A stretch of DNA of 64,000 bases from Pseudotabrizicola alkalilacus. Lineage in GTDB: Bacteria; Pseudomonadota; Alphaproteobacteria; Rhodobacterales; Rhodobacteraceae. The DNA lies in NCBI RefSeq assembly GCF_003443995.1, contig NZ_QWEY01000001.1, positions 124,001-188,000 on the forward strand, written 5' to 3'. Every line of letters starts with the position of its first letter. Position 1 is the first letter of the stretch. A model generated the notes under the pieces. The model did no database searches, was not told the DNA's origin, and was given only the letters and a program-made list of their open reading frames with translations. A program made the position numbers and the translations under genes. Positions 27,550 through 36,566 of the stretch are shown here, in pieces.

Positions 27550-27587
27550 TTTGCGTCATTTGTGCCATAGTGGCGGAAAGACGCAAA
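27550..27587. repeat. Nested inverted repeat between the ROK gene and tamA
   Basis: TTTGCGTC (27550-27557) pairs with GACGCAAA (27580-27587), and GCCA-TAG-TGGC lies inside the loop (27564-27574). It starts 35 bp after the regulator stop codon. It could end xylR transcription or act on tamA; there is no T-tract. Confidence 0.35.
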
Positions 27588-27679
27588 ATGTGAGGGCCAA
27601 AACCATGCCGGAGTCCAGCAGTTGATTGCACATCGCCCCGGCTGTTGCGATACTCGCACCAATCGCCAGTGAGGTTCCT

Positions 27680-29515
27680 GTGACACAGCGCAGACACGCC
27701 CTGTCCCGCCTGCCCTTCGTGCTCTGCCTCGCGGGCGCGCTGACCCTCGGGCAGACCGGCCACGCCCTTGACCGCGTGCAGTTTGTCATCACCGGGGCCG
27801 ATACAGATCTTGGCGGCGCTTTGCGCAACGCCTCGGCCCTGCTGGCGCTGTCGAACGAAGAGGATCAGCCTGATCAGGTGCTTGCCGCCGCCCGCGCCGA
27901 ATATGGCCGCCTCGTCGGCGCGCTTTATGCGCAGGGCCATTACTCGCCCGTGGTCTCCGTCCTGCTGGACGGGCGCGAAGCCTCGGCCATCGCGCCCTTG
28001 GATGCCCCGCAGCGCGTCGCCCGTATCGAGGTGCGGGTCGATCCCGGCCCGCAGTTCCGCTTTGGCCAGACCGCGATCACGCCACTCGCCCCGGAAACCG
28101 AACTGCCCGATGGCTTCGCCCCCGGCGAACCCGCCCAAAGCGGCCTTGTCCGTCAGGCCGTCACCGCTGGCGTCGACGGCTGGCGCGCGCAGGGCAATGC
28201 CAAGGCCCGCGTTACCGGTCAGGATGTCGTGGCCGACCATCCCGACCGCACCCTGTCCGCCCGTGTCACACTCGACCCCGGCCCGCGCCTGCGCTTTGGT
28301 CCGGTCGATGTCACCGGCCACCAGCGCACCCGCGAAAACCGCGTGCGCAAGATCGCGGGTCTCCCGCAGGGCGAAACCTTTGACCCCGCCGAAATTGACC
28401 GCGCCGAAAACCGCCTGCGCCGCACCGGCACCTTTTCCTCGGTCACCATCACCGAGGATGAGGGCATCACCCGCCCCGACCTTCTGGGCACCACCATCAC
28501 CGTAGTCGAGGAAAAGCCCCGCCGCCTCAGCTTCGGTGCGGAAATCTCCAGCCTCGAAGGGCTGGACCTGTCCGCCGCATGGATGCACCGCAACCTGCTG
28601 GGCGGCGCCGAACGCCTGCGGATCGAGGCAGAGGTCGCCAATATCGGCGCCAAAGACAATGGCATGGACTACAGCCTCGAACTTACCATCGACCGCCCCG
28701 CTACGCTGACGCCCGACACCACGGCGCGCTTTTCCACGGAAATCGGCCATCTGGATGAACCAGACTTCCGTGCCAACCTGTTTGGCATCGGCATCGGCTT
28801 TACCCATGTGTTTTCCGACAGCCTGACCGGCCGGGTCGATCTGGCCTACAGCATCATCGACGGCACCGAGTTCTCGACCAACCGGACCTTTGGTCGCGAT
28901 TTCCAGTTCCGCAGCCTCGCCCTTCCCGTCGCCCTCACATGGGACCGGCGCGACAACAAGGCCGATGCCAAGCGCGGTTATTTCATCGAGGCCGAGGTGA
29001 AACCCTTCCTCGGGTTCGGCACCACCGGTTCGGGCCTGCGCGCCACCGCCGATCTGCGCGGCTATCGCGGCTTCGGGGCCGATGACCGGTTCGTTGTTGC
29101 CGCCCGTGCGCAAGCGGGCATCATCACCGGGGCTGACCTTTTGGAAACCCCGCGCGATGACCTGTTCTATTCGGGCGGCGGCGGCACTGTGCGCGGCCAG
29201 CCGTTCCAGTCGCTGGGCGTCAACCTGCTGCGTGGCCCGGTCGACTACAAGATCGGCGGCAACCACTTCCTTGCCGCGTCGCTTGAGCTGCGCGCCAAGG
29301 TCAGTCGCAACATCGGCGTTGTCGGCTTTGTCGATGCCGGGCGCGTTGATGTCGGCAGCTTCTTTGATGCCGCAGGCGACTGGCATGCCGGGGCAGGGCT
29401 GGGCCTGCGCTATGATACCGGCTTTGGCCCGATCCGCGTCGATCTCGCCGCTCCGGTTGGCGGTAATACGGGCAAGGGCGTGCAGCTTTACGTCGGTCTG
29501 GGGCAGTCGTTCTGA
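27680..29515 (+). CDS. tamA: Outer membrane translocation and assembly protein TamA (BamA/Omp85 family)
   Basis: The 611-residue protein has a signal peptide (LSRLPFVLCLAGALTLGQTGHA), N-terminal POTRA domains (about 30-260) and a C-terminal Omp85 barrel. RTRENRVRKIAGLPQGETFD is a POTRA block; FYSGGGGTVRGQPFQSLG contains the conserved L6-loop VRGY/F-type motif, and the last residues VGLGQSF end with Phe as barrel proteins do. I use the GTG at 27680 with GAGG upstream; an earlier TTG-initiated frame would precede the signal peptide. It overlaps tamB by one base (TGATG). With TamB it moves proteins or lipids between inner and outer membranes. Confidence 0.93.
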   Translation: MTQRRHALSRLPFVLCLAGALTLGQTGHALDRVQFVITGADTDLGGALRNASALLALSNEEDQPDQVLAAARAEYGRLVGALYAQGHYSPVVSVLLDGREASAIAPLDAPQRVARIEVRVDPGPQFRFGQTAITPLAPETELPDGFAPGEPAQSGLVRQAVTAGVDGWRAQGNAKARVTGQDVVADHPDRTLSARVTLDPGPRLRFGPVDVTGHQRTRENRVRKIAGLPQGETFDPAEIDRAENRLRRTGTFSSVTITEDEGITRPDLLGTTITVVEEKPRRLSFGAEISSLEGLDLSAAWMHRNLLGGAERLRIEAEVANIGAKDNGMDYSLELTIDRPATLTPDTTARFSTEIGHLDEPDFRANLFGIGIGFTHVFSDSLTGRVDLAYSIIDGTEFSTNRTFGRDFQFRSLALPVALTWDRRDNKADAKRGYFIEAEVKPFLGFGTTGSGLRATADLRGYRGFGADDRFVVAARAQAGIITGADLLETPRDDLFYSGGGGTVRGQPFQSLGVNLLRGPVDYKIGGNHFLAASLELRAKVSRNIGVVGFVDAGRVDVGSFFDAAGDWHAGAGLGLRYDTGFGPIRVDLAAPVGGNTGKGVQLYVGLGQSF

Positions 29516-32500
29516 TGCGCTGGCTCCTTCCCCTTGCCCTGATCGCTGCGCCTTGCGTCACCTTTGCGCAGGACGCTGAACCCGAAACCGAAGCCGAACG
29601 CACAGATCGCGGCACCATCGTCGCCTTTCTGGAGGATAACCTGTCGGGTGCAGGCCGACAGGTCACCCTGCGCGGCTTTCAGGGCGCGTTGTCGTCACGC
29701 GCCACCGCCACACAGCTGACCATCGCCGATGACGATGGCATCTGGCTGACGCTCAACGACATTGTGCTCGACTGGTCGCGCTCGTCGCTGCTGGCAGGGC
29801 AGGTTTCGGTCAACGAACTGACCGCAGCCGAAATCATTGTCGCCCGCGCGCCGCTCTCCGAACAGGGCACGCCCGCGCCCGAGGCATCGGGCTTTGCCCT
29901 GCCCGAATTGCCGGTCTCCATCGAAATCTCCAAGATCTCCGCCGCCCGCGTGGTGCTGGGCGAGTCTCTGCTTGGCCAAGCGGTCGAGGGCAGTATCGAG
30001 GCATCTGTCTCGCTCTCCGGCGGCAACGGGTCGGCAGATCTGACCATCAACCGCACCGATAGTGGCCCGGATGGCCGCATCGACCTCGCGGCCTCTTATG
30101 CCAATGACACCACCCAGCTGTCGCTGTCGCTCAACGCGGTCGAAGACGCGGGCGGCATTGCCGCCACCCTGCTGGACCTGCCCGGCGCGCCCTCTGTCGC
30201 GCTGCAGATCAATGGCGAGGGGCCGCTTGATAATTTTGCCTCCACCATCGCGCTGACCAGCGACGGCGCTGAACGTCTGGCCGGAACCGTCACTCTGACG
30301 GGCACCGATACCGGCGGTACGATGTTCAATGCCGATCTGAGCGGCGATCTGGCCCCGCTGTTCATCCCGCAATATGCTGATTTTCTGGGCGATAGTGTCA
30401 GCCTGAACGTCACCGGTCAGCGCGACGCCGGGGGGCGGCTTGACCTGTCCGCGCTCGATCTGCGCGCCCGTTCGGTCGAATTGCGCGGCCAGACCACCAT
30501 CGCCGCCGATGGCCTGCCCGAGGTCATCGCGCTCAGCGGCTTTCTGCGCGACCCTGACAACAACCCGGTGCTGATCCCCGGCTTTGATGCGGGCGTCTCG
30601 GTCCGCACTGCCCGGCTGGATATCGGCTACAACGCGGTCACTGACGAATCATGGCGCGCCGTGATCGAGGCCGAAGATGTGATCACGCCCGAGGCCAGCC
30701 TTGCCCGCATGGATCTGCGCGGCTCTGGCCGGATCTCGCGCACCGCCGTTGGCCGGGTGATCGGCGGCAGCTTTACGATGACCGGATCGGGCATCGCGCT
30801 GCAAGATCCCAACCTGTCAATGGCGCTTGGCGAGACCGTCACCGCCTCCACCCGGCTGTTCTGGCAAGAGGGCACCGGCGTCACCCGCATCGGCGCGCTT
30901 GACCTGACCGCTGGCCCCGTCACCCTGTCCGCAGGCGGCGAAATCGCGGGTCTGACGGAAGGCTTCCGCACCCGTGGCCGCCTGAGCGTTGAGGCGACTG
31001 ACCTCTCCCCGCTGTCCGGTCTCGCCGGTCGTCCGCTGTCGGGGCGTGGCACCATCACCGCAAGCGGGCAAGGCAGCCCGCTGGCCGGTGATTTCGACGT
31101 GCAGGCCCGGATTGACGGCCAGAATCTGACCGTTGACATCCCCGAGGCAGACAACCTGCTGCGCGGCCCCGCCAGCATCGCCCTCGACATCCGCCGCGAC
31201 ACCACCGGCACCGTCCTGCGCAGCTTTGCCGTCCGCGCGCCGTCGCTTGCCGCCGATGGTGCGGGCACCCTCACCTCTGACCTCGCCGACGTGAACCTGA
31301 CCCTGCGGATGGATGACCTTTCCCGCCTTGGTCCCGATTACGGCGGCAGCATCAACGGCACCCTGCAGCTGTCCGGCCCGCTGACCAGCGGTCAGGCCCG
31401 GATCGAAACCGACCTCACCGCCACCGCCCTGCGCACCGGCATCCCCGAGGCGGACCGGATGCTCAACGGCACCTCGCAGGTCGCCCTCATCGCCAACCTG
31501 ATCGACAGCACCCTGATCGTCGAGCAGCTGAACGTCACCACCCCCGGCGCCACCGCGTCCGCCACCGGCCTGCTGGCCACCAGCGGCAGCGACATCACCG
31601 CACAGCTCAGCCTGCAAGACCTCTCGCGCCTGCGCCCCGAATTCGGCGGCCGGATCAGCGCCAACGCGACGTTCAAGGGCACCCCCGACACCGCCGCATT
31701 GACCCTTACCGCCGAGACCGGGGATCTGCGCTTTGGCGTCACCAACACCAACCGCCTGCTGTCGGGCACCTCGCAGCTCACCGCCGCCCTGCGGCTGGAA
31801 GACGGGGTTCTCCGCGTCGACGATCTGTCGCTCCGCAACCCGCAGCTCACCGCCCAAGCCACCGGCCGCCTCACCGACACAAGGCGCGAGATTGACCTGA
31901 CCGCCCGGCTCGTCAACCTTGGCCTGCTGCTTCCCGAATTCCCCGGCCCGGTCACCCTGTCCGGCACCGCCGTCGAGTCCGGTAACGCCTATACCCTGTC
32001 GCTCACCGGCACGGGCCCCGGCAGCATCGACGCCCGTGTTGCGGGCCAGATCGCCAGCGACTTCCGCACCGCCAACCTGACCGTGCAGGGCAGCGCACAG
32101 GCCGGGCTCGCCAACCCCTTCCTTGGCAACCGCGTCGTCTCCGGCCCGCTCAGCATCGACCTCCGCCTCAACGGCCCGCTGGCGCTGTCCTCGCTCTCGG
32201 GCCGCGTTGCCCTCTCCGGCGGCACCCTTGCCGACCCCGCGCTCCCCTTTGCGCTGCAAGCGATTGACGCCAGCGCCACCCTCGCCGCAGGCTCGGCGCA
32301 GATAACCACCACCGCCAATGTCTCCAGTGGCGGCCGCGTCTCGCTCTCTGGCCCGATCAGCCTCACCGCGCCCTATCGCGCCGACCTTGGCCTGACCCTG
32401 TCCGGTGTCATCCTGCGCGACCCGCAGCTTTACGAGACCCTCGCCAACGGCCAGCTGCGCATCACCGGCCCGCTCACCGGCGGCGCGCTGATTGCCGGGC

Positions 32501-33366
32501 GCATCGCCCTGCCGCAGACCGAAATCCGCATCGCCGCCACCGGCTTCAGCGGGCAGGAACTGCTCGACGGGCTCCAGCATATCGGTGAACCCGCCGCCGT
32601 GCGCGAAACCCGCCGCCGCGCCGGTCTGATCGCAGACCCCAGCGCCAACGGCCAGACCACCCCCGCCCGCCCGTTCGAGCTCGACGTCGAAATCTCGGCC
32701 CCGAACCAGCTCTTTATCCGGGGCAGGGGGCTTGATGCCGAACTCGGCGGCACGTTACGTATCACCGGCACCACCGACAACATCATCCCCTCGGGCGCGT
32801 TCAACCTGATCCGGGGCCGTCTCGACATCCTCGGGCGTCGCCTGACCCTGACCGAAGCCTCTCTGCAACTCGAAGGCGATTTCGACGCCAATCTGCGCAT
32901 CGTCGCCAGCAGCGAGAATGACAGCATCACCAGCTCGGTTGTGATCGAAGGCTCGGCCAATGATCCGCAGGTCAGCTTCACCTCCAACCCGCAGCTCCCG
33001 CAAGAAGAGGTGCTGTCGCAACTCCTGTTCGGCAGACGGCTGGACTCGCTCTCGGCGCTGCAGGCGCTGCAACTGGCCAATGCCGTTGCCACCCTCGCCG
33101 GGCGCGGCGGTGAGGGCCTCGTCAGCCGACTGCGGCAGGGCTTTGGCCTGGATGACCTTGACGTGCAGACCTCTGCCGATGGCACCACCCAGCTGACAGC
33201 TGGCAAATACCTGACCGAGAATGTCTATTCCGAAATCGTGGTTGATCAGAACGGCAAAAGCCAGATCAACCTGAACCTCGACATCAGCGACAATGTCACG
33301 CTCAAGGGCCGGGTCGGGGCCGATGGCAACACCGGCATCGGCGTGTTTTACGAACGCGACTATTGA
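29515..33366 (+). CDS. tamB: Translocation and assembly module subunit TamB
   Basis: The 1283-residue protein has an N-terminal anchor or uncleaved signal segment (MRWLLPLALIAAPCVTFA). A very long run of beta-strand repeats follows with GLR/GTL-like pairs, consistent with the AsmA-like lipid-transfer groove. The C-terminal DUF490/TamB domain (about 930-1283) contains GRLDILGRRLTLTEAS, SSENDSITSSVVIEGSANDP, QLPQEEVLSQLLFG and the ending GIGVFYERDY. It partners with TamA, whose stop codon overlaps its start codon. TamB-family proteins are implicated in anterograde phospholipid transport. The length is typical. Confidence 0.93.
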   Translation: MRWLLPLALIAAPCVTFAQDAEPETEAERTDRGTIVAFLEDNLSGAGRQVTLRGFQGALSSRATATQLTIADDDGIWLTLNDIVLDWSRSSLLAGQVSVNELTAAEIIVARAPLSEQGTPAPEASGFALPELPVSIEISKISAARVVLGESLLGQAVEGSIEASVSLSGGNGSADLTINRTDSGPDGRIDLAASYANDTTQLSLSLNAVEDAGGIAATLLDLPGAPSVALQINGEGPLDNFASTIALTSDGAERLAGTVTLTGTDTGGTMFNADLSGDLAPLFIPQYADFLGDSVSLNVTGQRDAGGRLDLSALDLRARSVELRGQTTIAADGLPEVIALSGFLRDPDNNPVLIPGFDAGVSVRTARLDIGYNAVTDESWRAVIEAEDVITPEASLARMDLRGSGRISRTAVGRVIGGSFTMTGSGIALQDPNLSMALGETVTASTRLFWQEGTGVTRIGALDLTAGPVTLSAGGEIAGLTEGFRTRGRLSVEATDLSPLSGLAGRPLSGRGTITASGQGSPLAGDFDVQARIDGQNLTVDIPEADNLLRGPASIALDIRRDTTGTVLRSFAVRAPSLAADGAGTLTSDLADVNLTLRMDDLSRLGPDYGGSINGTLQLSGPLTSGQARIETDLTATALRTGIPEADRMLNGTSQVALIANLIDSTLIVEQLNVTTPGATASATGLLATSGSDITAQLSLQDLSRLRPEFGGRISANATFKGTPDTAALTLTAETGDLRFGVTNTNRLLSGTSQLTAALRLEDGVLRVDDLSLRNPQLTAQATGRLTDTRREIDLTARLVNLGLLLPEFPGPVTLSGTAVESGNAYTLSLTGTGPGSIDARVAGQIASDFRTANLTVQGSAQAGLANPFLGNRVVSGPLSIDLRLNGPLALSSLSGRVALSGGTLADPALPFALQAIDASATLAAGSAQITTTANVSSGGRVSLSGPISLTAPYRADLGLTLSGVILRDPQLYETLANGQLRITGPLTGGALIAGRIALPQTEIRIAATGFSGQELLDGLQHIGEPAAVRETRRRAGLIADPSANGQTTPARPFELDVEISAPNQLFIRGRGLDAELGGTLRITGTTDNIIPSGAFNLIRGRLDILGRRLTLTEASLQLEGDFDANLRIVASSENDSITSSVVIEGSANDPQVSFTSNPQLPQEEVLSQLLFGRRLDSLSALQALQLANAVATLAGRGGEGLVSRLRQGFGLDDLDVQTSADGTTQLTAGKYLTENVYSEIVVDQNGKSQINLNLDISDNVTLKGRVGADGNTGIGVFYERDY

Positions 33367-33375
33367 CGGCGGGGC

Positions 33376-34197
33376 CTAAACCCAGCCGTCAATCGCTGCC
33401 ACGGCTTCCTCTGCCGTCTCGACATACTGAAACAGCTCCAGATCCTCGGGGCTGATGGTGCCCGCTTCGGCCAGCGCCTGCCAGTTGATGATCTTGTCCC
33501 AGAACGCCCGGCCAAACAGCAGGAACGGAATCGGCTTCATCCGCTTGGTCTGGATCAGCGTCAGCGTCTCGAACATCTCGTCCAGCGTGCCAAAGCCACC
33601 CGGAAACACGCAGATCGCCTTGGCCCGCATCAGGAAATGCATCTTGCGGATGGCAAAGTAGTGAAAGTTGAAACACAGATCCGGCGTGACATAGGCATTC
33701 GGGGCCTGCTCATGCGGCAGCACGATGTTCAGCCCGATTGACTGGCCCCCGGCCTCATGCGCGCCCAGATTGCCTGCCTCCATCACCCCCGGACCGCCAC
33801 CGGTGATGATTACATTCTCGCGGCCATAGCTTTCCATGCTGCGCTCGGTCATCAGCTTGGCAAATTTGCGCGCCTCGTCATAATACTCTGACAGCGCCGC
33901 CAGTGCGGGCGTGCGCCCACCCTCCGCCGTTGCAGGAATCCGCGCGCCGCCAAACAGCACGATGGTCGATTCAATCCCGCGCTCATCCATCACCATCTGC
34001 GGTTTCAGCAGTTCCAGCTGCAGCCGCACCGGGCGCAATTCCTCGCGCGTCATGAAGTCCGGGTCGGCAAAGGCCAGCCGGTAGGCAGGCGCGCGGGTCT
34101 GGATGGTATCGGGAATCCGGTCGGCCGCCTGCACGTCCTCCACCGAGTCGCGGAACGGGTGGGCGCGGGGTTCGTCTTTCATGTCCTGCCTTTGCAT
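33376..34197 (-). CDS. LOG family protein (cytokinin riboside 5'-monophosphate phosphoribohydrolase type)
   Basis: The 273-residue protein carries the LOG signature [12 protein letters not shown] and the preceding [23 protein letters not shown] region, within a Rossmann-like fold (about 90-260). LOG enzymes hydrolyse nucleoside 5'-monophosphates to base and ribose phosphate; in bacteria the physiological role is often unknown. The N-terminal ~80 residues are charged and family-specific. I start it at [10 protein letters not shown] (34197), behind GGGGAGAG; MKDEP at 34182 is equally possible. It converges with tamB and diverges from dapD across 65 bp. Confidence 0.88.
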   Translation of the reverse strand: MQRQDMKDEPRAHPFRDSVEDVQAADRIPDTIQTRAPAYRLAFADPDFMTREELRPVRLQLELLKPQMVMDERGIESTIVLFGGARIPATAEGGRTPALAALSEYYDEARKFAKLMTERSMESYGRENVIITGGGPGVMEAGNLGAHEAGGQSIGLNIVLPHEQAPNAYVTPDLCFNFHYFAIRKMHFLMRAKAICVFPGGFGTLDEMFETLTLIQTKRMKPIPFLLFGRAFWDKIINWQALAEAGTISPEDLELFQYVETAEEAVAAIDGWV

Positions 34198-34262
34198 TGC
34201 GTGAACTCTCCCCAAGCTCTATAGGCAGGGCGCAACAGGACCAACCGAAAAAGGGTGACAGC

Positions 34263-35090
34263 ATGTCAAACGCCGCCTTGGAAACCGCCGTTGAGGCCGC
34301 ATGGGAAGACCGCGACGGCATCACCACCGCCACCAAAGGCGAGGTGCGCGACGCGATCGAGGCCACGCTGGCCGCGCTCGACGCAGGCACATTGCGGGTC
34401 GCCGAAAAGCGCGGCAATGGTGACTGGCATGTGAACCAATGGGCGAAAAAGGCGGTGCTTTTGTCGTTCCGCCTGACGGATATGCATGAGATTTCGGGCA
34501 GCAACGGCGGGTCCAACTGGTGGGACAAGGTGCCGTCAAAATGGCAAGGCTGGACAGAGACTGACTGGCGCGCCGCCGGTTTCCGCGCCGTGCCCGGTGC
34601 CATCGTCCGCCGCTCGGCCTATATCGCGAAAAACGTGGTGCTGATGCCGTCCTTTGTGAACATCGGTGCCTTTGTTGACGAGGGCACCATGGTCGATGGC
34701 TGGGCCACTGTCGGGTCGTGCGCGCAGATCGGCAAGAATGTGCATCTGTCCGGCGGTGTCGGCATCGGCGGCGTGTTGGAGCCGATGCAGGCCGGCCCGA
34801 CCATCATCGAAGACAACTGCTTCATCGGCGCCCGCTCCGAAGTGGTCGAAGGCTGCATCATCCGCGAAGGCTCGGTCCTCGGCATGGGCGTGTTCATCGG
34901 CAAATCGACCAAGATCGTCGACCGCGAATCCGGTGAGGTGATGTATGGCGAAGTCCCCGCCGGATCGGTCGTCGTGGCAGGCTCGATGCCGTCAAAAAAC
35001 GGCATCAACCTCTACTGCGCCGTGATCGTGAAAAAGGTCGATGCCCAGACCCGCAGCAAGACCAGCATCAACGAGCTTCTGCGCGACTGA
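34263..35090 (+). CDS. dapD: 2,3,4,5-tetrahydropyridine-2,6-dicarboxylate N-succinyltransferase
   Basis: The 275-residue enzyme succinylates tetrahydrodipicolinate in the succinylase branch of lysine and meso-diaminopimelate synthesis. The N-terminal helical part is followed by a left-handed beta-helix of hexapeptide repeats (about 100-230), with [21 protein letters not shown] (quoted in part at about 138), [16 protein letters not shown] and [17 protein letters not shown]. The ATG at 34263 is preceded by AAGGGTGACAGC. dapE, three steps later in the pathway, lies 3.4 kb away on the same strand, separated by three unrelated genes. Confidence 0.97.
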   Translation: MSNAALETAVEAAWEDRDGITTATKGEVRDAIEATLAALDAGTLRVAEKRGNGDWHVNQWAKKAVLLSFRLTDMHEISGSNGGSNWWDKVPSKWQGWTETDWRAAGFRAVPGAIVRRSAYIAKNVVLMPSFVNIGAFVDEGTMVDGWATVGSCAQIGKNVHLSGGVGIGGVLEPMQAGPTIIEDNCFIGARSEVVEGCIIREGSVLGMGVFIGKSTKIVDRESGEVMYGEVPAGSVVVAGSMPSKNGINLYCAVIVKKVDAQTRSKTSINELLRD

Positions 35091-35129
35091 TCAAACCCGC
35101 CGCAGCCTGTGGTGCAGGCTGAGGAAGTG

Positions 35130-35144
35130 TTAAAGATTGCTTAA
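35130..35144 (+). promoter_or_regulatory. Perfect CtrA-like half-site pair TTAA-N7-TTAA
   Basis: TTAA (35130-35133), seven bases, then TTAA (35141-35144) matches the CtrA consensus exactly apart from the trailing C. It lies 101 bp upstream of the start codon of the unknown gene at 35245 and 8 bp before a possible -35 element, the usual position for activation by CtrA. Confidence 0.55.
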
Positions 35145-35151
35145 TTTCACA

Positions 35152-35180
35152 GTGTCAACATATTGATATTGTGAGATAAT
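35152..35180 (+). promoter_or_regulatory. Candidate sigma70 promoter of the 111-residue gene
   Basis: GTGTCA (35152-35157) and GATAAT (35175-35180) are separated by 17 bp within an unusually AT-rich stretch directly after dapD. Both boxes match the consensus at four and five of six positions. A promoter here would start transcription near 35187, at the base of the hairpin that follows. Confidence 0.4.
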
Positions 35181-35188
35181 TGAAAATT

Positions 35189-35221
35189 CCCCCTGTGTTA
35201 CACACGCCCGTAACACGGGGG
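35189..35221 (+). repeat. Leader hairpin upstream of the 111-residue gene
   Basis: CCCCC and GTGTTAC (one bulged T between them) pair with GTAACAC and GGGGG around an 8-base loop, 23 bp before the start codon at 35245. It is too close to the start for a terminator to serve dapD alone and has no T-tract; it may influence translation or RNA stability. Confidence 0.45.
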
Positions 35222-35244
35222 GCAGCGCCGCGAAAGGCCGCCCC

Positions 35245-35580
35245 ATGAGCGATGAAAAGCCCGTCAAAGCCAGCCGCCAGCAGGTCTACACCCTGCTGGT
35301 CCAGGTCGGCCGCAAACCCGGCGACGACCTGCCCGCCAAAGCCACCGGCGGCGCCCTGATGTGCTATGCCAGCGGTGTGGACGAGGCCGAAGCGGTCCGC
35401 GAAACCGTGGCCATCCTCAAGCAGGCCGATCTGGCCGTGCTGGAGGTCGAAGGCCACGGTTCGCTGGACGAGCAAAAAGAGGCCGGCGTCGAAATCGACC
35501 CCGAAGAAGAGGCACTGATGCTGCGCGCGCTGGACGAAAACTCCGTGATCGTCGCGCAGATGACGGCCCTTTACGACTAG
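35245..35580 (+). CDS. Conserved protein of unknown function, 111 residues
   Basis: I do not recognise this protein. It is acidic, soluble and without signal peptide or membrane segment; about residues 13-75 alternate strand and helix (VYTLLVQVG, ALMCYASGVDEAEAVRETVAIL, LAVLEVEGHG), resembling a small ferredoxin-like alpha/beta fold, and the C-terminal 30 residues are Glu/Asp-rich then helical. The start codon follows GAAAGGCC. It sits between dapD and the Hint genes, converging on the first Hint gene with a 4-bp overlap of stop codons. A CtrA-like box, an AT-rich promoter and a leader hairpin precede it, suggesting individual regulation rather than read-through from dapD. Confidence 0.75.
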   Translation: MSDEKPVKASRQQVYTLLVQVGRKPGDDLPAKATGGALMCYASGVDEAEAVRETVAILKQADLAVLEVEGHGSLDEQKEAGVEIDPEEEALMLRALDENSVIVAQMTALYD

Positions 35581-36563
35581 GCGGCCCCGAACAGGCTGCG
35601 CCGCGCCATCAGACTGACCAGCTGCTGCGCCTCAAAGGCCAGCAGCACCGGGCGCGGCGGCTCTGCCCGGACCCCGTGGCTCAGCAGCTTCAGCCCGTCG
35701 ACCAGCAGCAGCTCCGGCAAGCCCAGATCCACCGCCACACAATCAATCGCCGCCTGCCGCCCGTCGCTGCGCCCGATGGTGCCGTTCGCCAGCGCATCGG
35801 CGCGGGCCAGTACCTCCTCGACCCCGAACATATACTCCACCTCGGCCCCGCTCAGCACCACCAGCTGATCGGCTGACAGCAGCACATCGCTGCCCTGACC
35901 CAGATAGGGCGCGCGCAGGATGACCGGGGCAAAGCTGCCCCGGCTGGGCAACCGCAGCCGGTTGATCCGCAGCACCGGCTGCAAGCCGTTGTCAGCGGTG
36001 TGAACCAGATCGCCGGGCCGCAGACAGCCTGCCGCCACCGGCCCGCGCGCAGTCTCGACCGGGGTGCGCAGCCCCAGCCACGGCGCCCGCTCCGGCGGGC
36101 GCTCGCCTTGCGTCACGCCGAACCACAACAGCGACCCATGCCGCAGCGCTGCCCCATCGCGACGGCACAGCCCTGCCAGCTCATGCGGCGACAGCGCAAT
36201 CGGCCCCGTCCCGGCGCAGATACACTCCTCACCCATCCCGATGCGCCCGAAACTAAGCCGCCAGCCGCCCGTGCGCCGGTTCCAGCCATAGCTGATCCGC
36301 GCCGTGCCAAGGCCAAACGGCAGTGGCCCCGGCAACACATGCCGCCGCATCATCTGCCCATTGCGGTGCAGGATGACAATCCCGGCCTGCGGATCGGCAA
36401 ACACGGAAAAGGTCCGCATCGTGCCGTCATCCTGATGCCATTCAAGCAAGACCGTACCCGTACCAAGCGGCAAGGCAGCCTCACACACGAACAGCCCCTG
36501 CTCCAGCACGGAATGATCGCCCTCGGGCAGCGTCAGGTCTGACAGGGCCAGCCAGTCACCCAT
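35577..36563 (-). CDS. Hint-domain protein lacking the N-terminal Cys nucleophile
   Basis: The 328-residue protein has an N-terminal beta-rich domain (1-150, ISYGWNRRTGGWRLSFG) of unknown function and a Hint (Hedgehog/intein) domain from about 160 to 300. TPVETARGPVAAGCLRPGDLVHTADNGLQPVLRI aligns with the start of the Hint domain of its neighbour (block begins about residue 166), and LLSADQLVVLSG and LLVDGLKLLSHG are later Hint strands. Where the neighbour has CFVAGT this protein has LGLRT, so the cleavage nucleophile is absent and autoprocessing is unlikely. It follows the other Hint gene after 3 bp and is probably co-transcribed. Confidence 0.8.
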   Translation of the reverse strand: MGDWLALSDLTLPEGDHSVLEQGLFVCEAALPLGTGTVLLEWHQDDGTMRTFSVFADPQAGIVILHRNGQMMRRHVLPGPLPFGLGTARISYGWNRRTGGWRLSFGRIGMGEECICAGTGPIALSPHELAGLCRRDGAALRHGSLLWFGVTQGERPPERAPWLGLRTPVETARGPVAAGCLRPGDLVHTADNGLQPVLRINRLRLPSRGSFAPVILRAPYLGQGSDVLLSADQLVVLSGAEVEYMFGVEEVLARADALANGTIGRSDGRQAAIDCVAVDLGLPELLLVDGLKLLSHGVRAEPPRPVLLAFEAQQLVSLMARRSLFGAA

Positions 36564-36566
36564 GGC

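Noticed and set aside
27410-29386. 658-codon minus-strand frame over tamA
   Set aside because: Composition artefact; the plus frame encodes an Omp85 protein with signal peptide.
30817-32580. 587-codon minus-strand frame within tamB
   Set aside because: Ala/Gly/Glu low complexity and no family; antisense to a well-supported gene.
35103-35121. CAGCCTG/CAGGCTG stem as the dapD terminator
   Set aside because: Lacks a T-tract and overlaps a control region; kept as undetermined.
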